This document shows, piece after piece, positions 7,016-8,622 of a DNA stretch of 8,622 bases (its first letter is position 1; the number at the start of each line of letters is the position of its first letter). This stretch comes from an uncultured Victivallaceae bacterium. Its GTDB lineage: Bacteria; Verrucomicrobiota; Lentisphaeria; Victivallales; Victivallaceae. Where the stretch lies: the NCBI GenBank assembly GCA_934663655.1, contig CAKUKT010000097.1, positions 1 to 8,622 of the forward strand, written 5' to 3'. The notes beneath the pieces were generated by a model. That model made no database searches. It was not told the origin of the DNA and worked only from the letters and a program-made list of their open reading frames with translations. The translations under genes were made by a program, and so were the position numbers.

Positions 7016-8533
7016 ATGGTACGGGAAGGTTTTGACAGCGAGAAATATCTTCGGGAACAATCCGAAGCGATTCTGGAACGGGCGGGCAAGTTCGGCGACA
7101 AGCTCTATCTTGAATTTGGCGGCAAATTGATCTGCGATTACCACGCGGCCCGGGTGCTGCCGGGGTTTGATCCCGACGCGAAAATCAAACTGTTGCAGCG
7201 TCTCAAGGACAAGGTTGACATCATCATCTGCATTCACGCCGGGGCGATCGAGGAGAAGAAGATCCGCGCCGACTTCGGGGTTTCCTACGACACCGACGCG
7301 ATGCGTACGATCGACGATCTGCGCAACTGGGGGCTGGATGTGTGCGCGGTGGTGGTCACCCGTTACCGGGATCAGCCGGCGGTGAAGCTGTTTTTGAACC
7401 GGCTTTCCCGGCGCGGCATCAAGGTTTATACCCATCGACCGATCGAAGGGTATCCGACCAACGTGGATGCGATTGTAAGTTCCCGGGGGTACGGAGCGAA
7501 CTCCTACATCGAAACCACCCGGCCGATCGTGGTGGTCACCGGACCGGGGCCCAATTCCGGCAAGATGGGCACCTGCCTGTCTCAGGTTTACCATGAGTTT
7601 CAGCGCGGGGTGAAGGCGGGATACGCTAAATTTGAAACCTTTCCGGTCTGGAATCTGCCGCTCAAGCATCCGGTCAATATCGCTTATGAAGCGGCGACCG
7701 CCGATCTCGGTGACGTGAACATGGTCGATCCGTTTCAGCTGGAAGCGCGCGGTGAGACCACGGTCAATTACAATCGTGACATCGAGATATTCCCGGTGGT
7801 TCGGCGGATCTGCGCCCGGATCATGTCGCCGGAGCAGCTTTATGTATCGCCGACCGACATGGGGGTCAACCGGGTCGGCTTTGCGATCACCAACGACGCA
7901 GTGGTGCGGGAGGCGGCCACGCAGGAGGTGATCCGGCGTTATTTCCGGGCGCTCTGCGATTACGCGAGTGGTTCGGTGGACCGGGTGGTCACTGAACGGC
8001 TGAAGTTGCTGATGGACGAGCTCGGCGTCGGCGAACTTGACCGGGCGGTCGTCATGCCCGCGCGCAAAGCCGCCGAACAGGCTTCCCGGCAGAAGGGCAA
8101 GGGGAGCGGGAACATTTTCTGCGGGGCGGCGCTGGAACTCGCCGACGGTACGATCATCACCGGTAAAAATTCGCCGCTGCTGCACGCCTCGTCGAGCTGC
8201 GTCATCAACGCGATCAAACATCTGGCCGCTCTCCCCGATCCGCTCCATCTGCTGTCGCCGCAGGTCATCGAAGCGGTCGGCAGCCTCAAGCGGGAGGTTT
8301 TCCGCAATCATCAGATCAGTCTGTCGCTCGATGAGACGCTGATTGCGTTGAGTGTGAGCGCGCCCTCCAATCCGGCGGCGGGACTGGCGATGAGCCGGCT
8401 CGGCGAACTGCGCGGATGCGAGATGCACATGAGCCATCTTCCTCCGTCGGGAGATGCCAACGGGCTGCGGCGGCTCGGGATCAACCTGACCAGCGAACCG
8501 GTGTTCACGAGCCGGAACCTCTTCATGGAGTGA
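7016..8533 (+). CDS. DUF1846 (UPF0371) family protein of unknown function
   Basis: The 505-residue product closely follows the DUF1846 family, whose members are about 490-510 residues long and have no settled function. The family's opening pattern is present: GFDSEKYLREQSEAILER just after the start, then KLYLEFGGK, DYHAARVLPGFDPDAKIKLL and THRPIEGYPTNVDAI. A glycine-rich VTGPGPNSGK (174-183) resembles a P-loop nucleotide-binding motif. It is followed by KFETFPVWNLPLKHPVN, NYNRDIEIFPV (251-261) and SPTDMGVN, all strongly conserved as I recall the family. No signal peptide or membrane segment is seen, so it is probably cytoplasmic. ATG 7016 is preferred because family members begin a few residues before FDSEKY; GTG 6965 would add 17 residues (MFADPVPCW...) that do not resemble the family. 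A promoter-like sequence and palindrome precede the gene, suggesting it is transcribed separately from the GH31 operon. Family assignment is confident; no reaction is proposed. Confidence 0.9.
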   Translation: MVREGFDSEKYLREQSEAILERAGKFGDKLYLEFGGKLICDYHAARVLPGFDPDAKIKLLQRLKDKVDIIICIHAGAIEEKKIRADFGVSYDTDAMRTIDDLRNWGLDVCAVVVTRYRDQPAVKLFLNRLSRRGIKVYTHRPIEGYPTNVDAIVSSRGYGANSYIETTRPIVVVTGPGPNSGKMGTCLSQVYHEFQRGVKAGYAKFETFPVWNLPLKHPVNIAYEAATADLGDVNMVDPFQLEARGETTVNYNRDIEIFPVVRRICARIMSPEQLYVSPTDMGVNRVGFAITNDAVVREAATQEVIRRYFRALCDYASGSVDRVVTERLKLLMDELGVGELDRAVVMPARKAAEQASRQKGKGSGNIFCGAALELADGTIITGKNSPLLHASSSCVINAIKHLAALPDPLHLLSPQVIEAVGSLKREVFRNHQISLSLDETLIALSVSAPSNPAAGLAMSRLGELRGCEMHMSHLPPSGDANGLRRLGINLTSEPVFTSRNLFME

Positions 8534-8570
8534 ATGTGATTACAAATTTCTGAACAACTGGAGAACGCCA

Positions 8571-8622
8571 ATGTTGCCGTCGATTATCATTCTTGTTCTT
8601 GTCGTGGTGTTTATTTTCATCG
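8571..8622 (+). CDS. Start of a gene for a protein with an N-terminal membrane segment (3' truncated)
   Basis: ATG 8571 is preceded by GGAGA at 8560-8564 with a 6-base spacer, a good ribosome site. The frame stays open to the window end, giving MLPSIIILVLVVVFIFI plus one base. Fifteen of these 17 residues lie in a continuous hydrophobic run with no charged residue, so this is a membrane anchor or uncleaved signal rather than a typical cleaved signal peptide, which would have early positive charges. It follows the DUF1846 gene by 37 bases and may be co-transcribed. Small anchored families such as flotillin-like or LemA-like proteins begin in a similar way, but 17 residues cannot identify it. 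Confidence 0.55.
   Translation, partial: MLPSIIILVLVVVFIFI

Noticed and set aside
6994..7035. 13-codon frame (MEGAATDYGTGRF) overlapping the DUF1846 start, considered as a leader peptide
   Set aside because: It has no clear ribosome site of its own and no run of regulatory codons; chance occurrence is likely.
6911..8437. Long - strand open frame (508 codons) opposite the DUF1846 gene
   Set aside because: The + strand carries the conserved DUF1846 sequence; the antisense product is low-complexity His/Arg/Pro-rich and has no family match that I recognise.
8534..8570. Search for a promoter or terminator between the DUF1846 gene and the last partial gene
   Set aside because: The 37-base gap is AT-rich, but no -35/-10 pair at proper spacing and no stem-loop was found; only the ribosome site GGAGA is supported.

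Overview
The window is a compact, GC-rich bacterial segment with every supported gene on the + strand and very little spacer. It looks like a chromosomal region of a Gram-negative (diderm) bacterium that makes heptose-containing lipopolysaccharide. The evidence is an LptD-type outer-membrane barrel followed directly by an ADP-heptose epimerase (HldD). The combination of LPS genes, a GH31 enzyme and a DUF1846 protein at high GC would suit the PVC group, for example Lentisphaerota such as Victivallis. That placement is a guess from recall; no marker gene in the window proves it.

Layout: (1) 1-2016, the C-terminal part of an LptD/OstA-like LPS-assembly protein, cut by the window start. (2) 2071-3057, hldD. 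(3) 3050-4279, an RsmB-type 16S rRNA m5C methyltransferase, overlapping the end of hldD by 8 bases. (4) 4297-6870, an 857-residue cytoplasmic glycoside hydrolase of family GH31. Gaps within this run are 54, -8 and 17 bases, so the four genes look co-transcribed from a promoter outside the window. (5) 6871-7015, the only sizeable non-coding stretch. It holds an inverted repeat, a good sigma70-like promoter candidate and a perfect 16-base palindrome just downstream of the -10. (6) 7016-8533, a DUF1846 (UPF0371) protein of unknown function, probably starting a new transcription unit. (7) 8571 to the end, the first 17 codons of a gene whose product begins with a hydrophobic membrane segment.

How they relate: lptD and hldD both serve LPS. 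HldD makes the ADP-heptose used for the inner core, and LptD inserts finished LPS into the outer leaflet. RsmB is a housekeeping ribosome-modification enzyme. The GH31 enzyme acts on an alpha-linked sugar that cannot be read from sequence; its lack of a signal peptide points to cytoplasmic oligosaccharides. No mobile element, CRISPR array, tRNA or rRNA was found. I found no clearly new multi-gene system. The items most worth a second look are the regulatory node before the DUF1846 gene, the DUF1846 protein itself, and the GH31 enzyme's atypical active-site motif and helical C-terminal tail.
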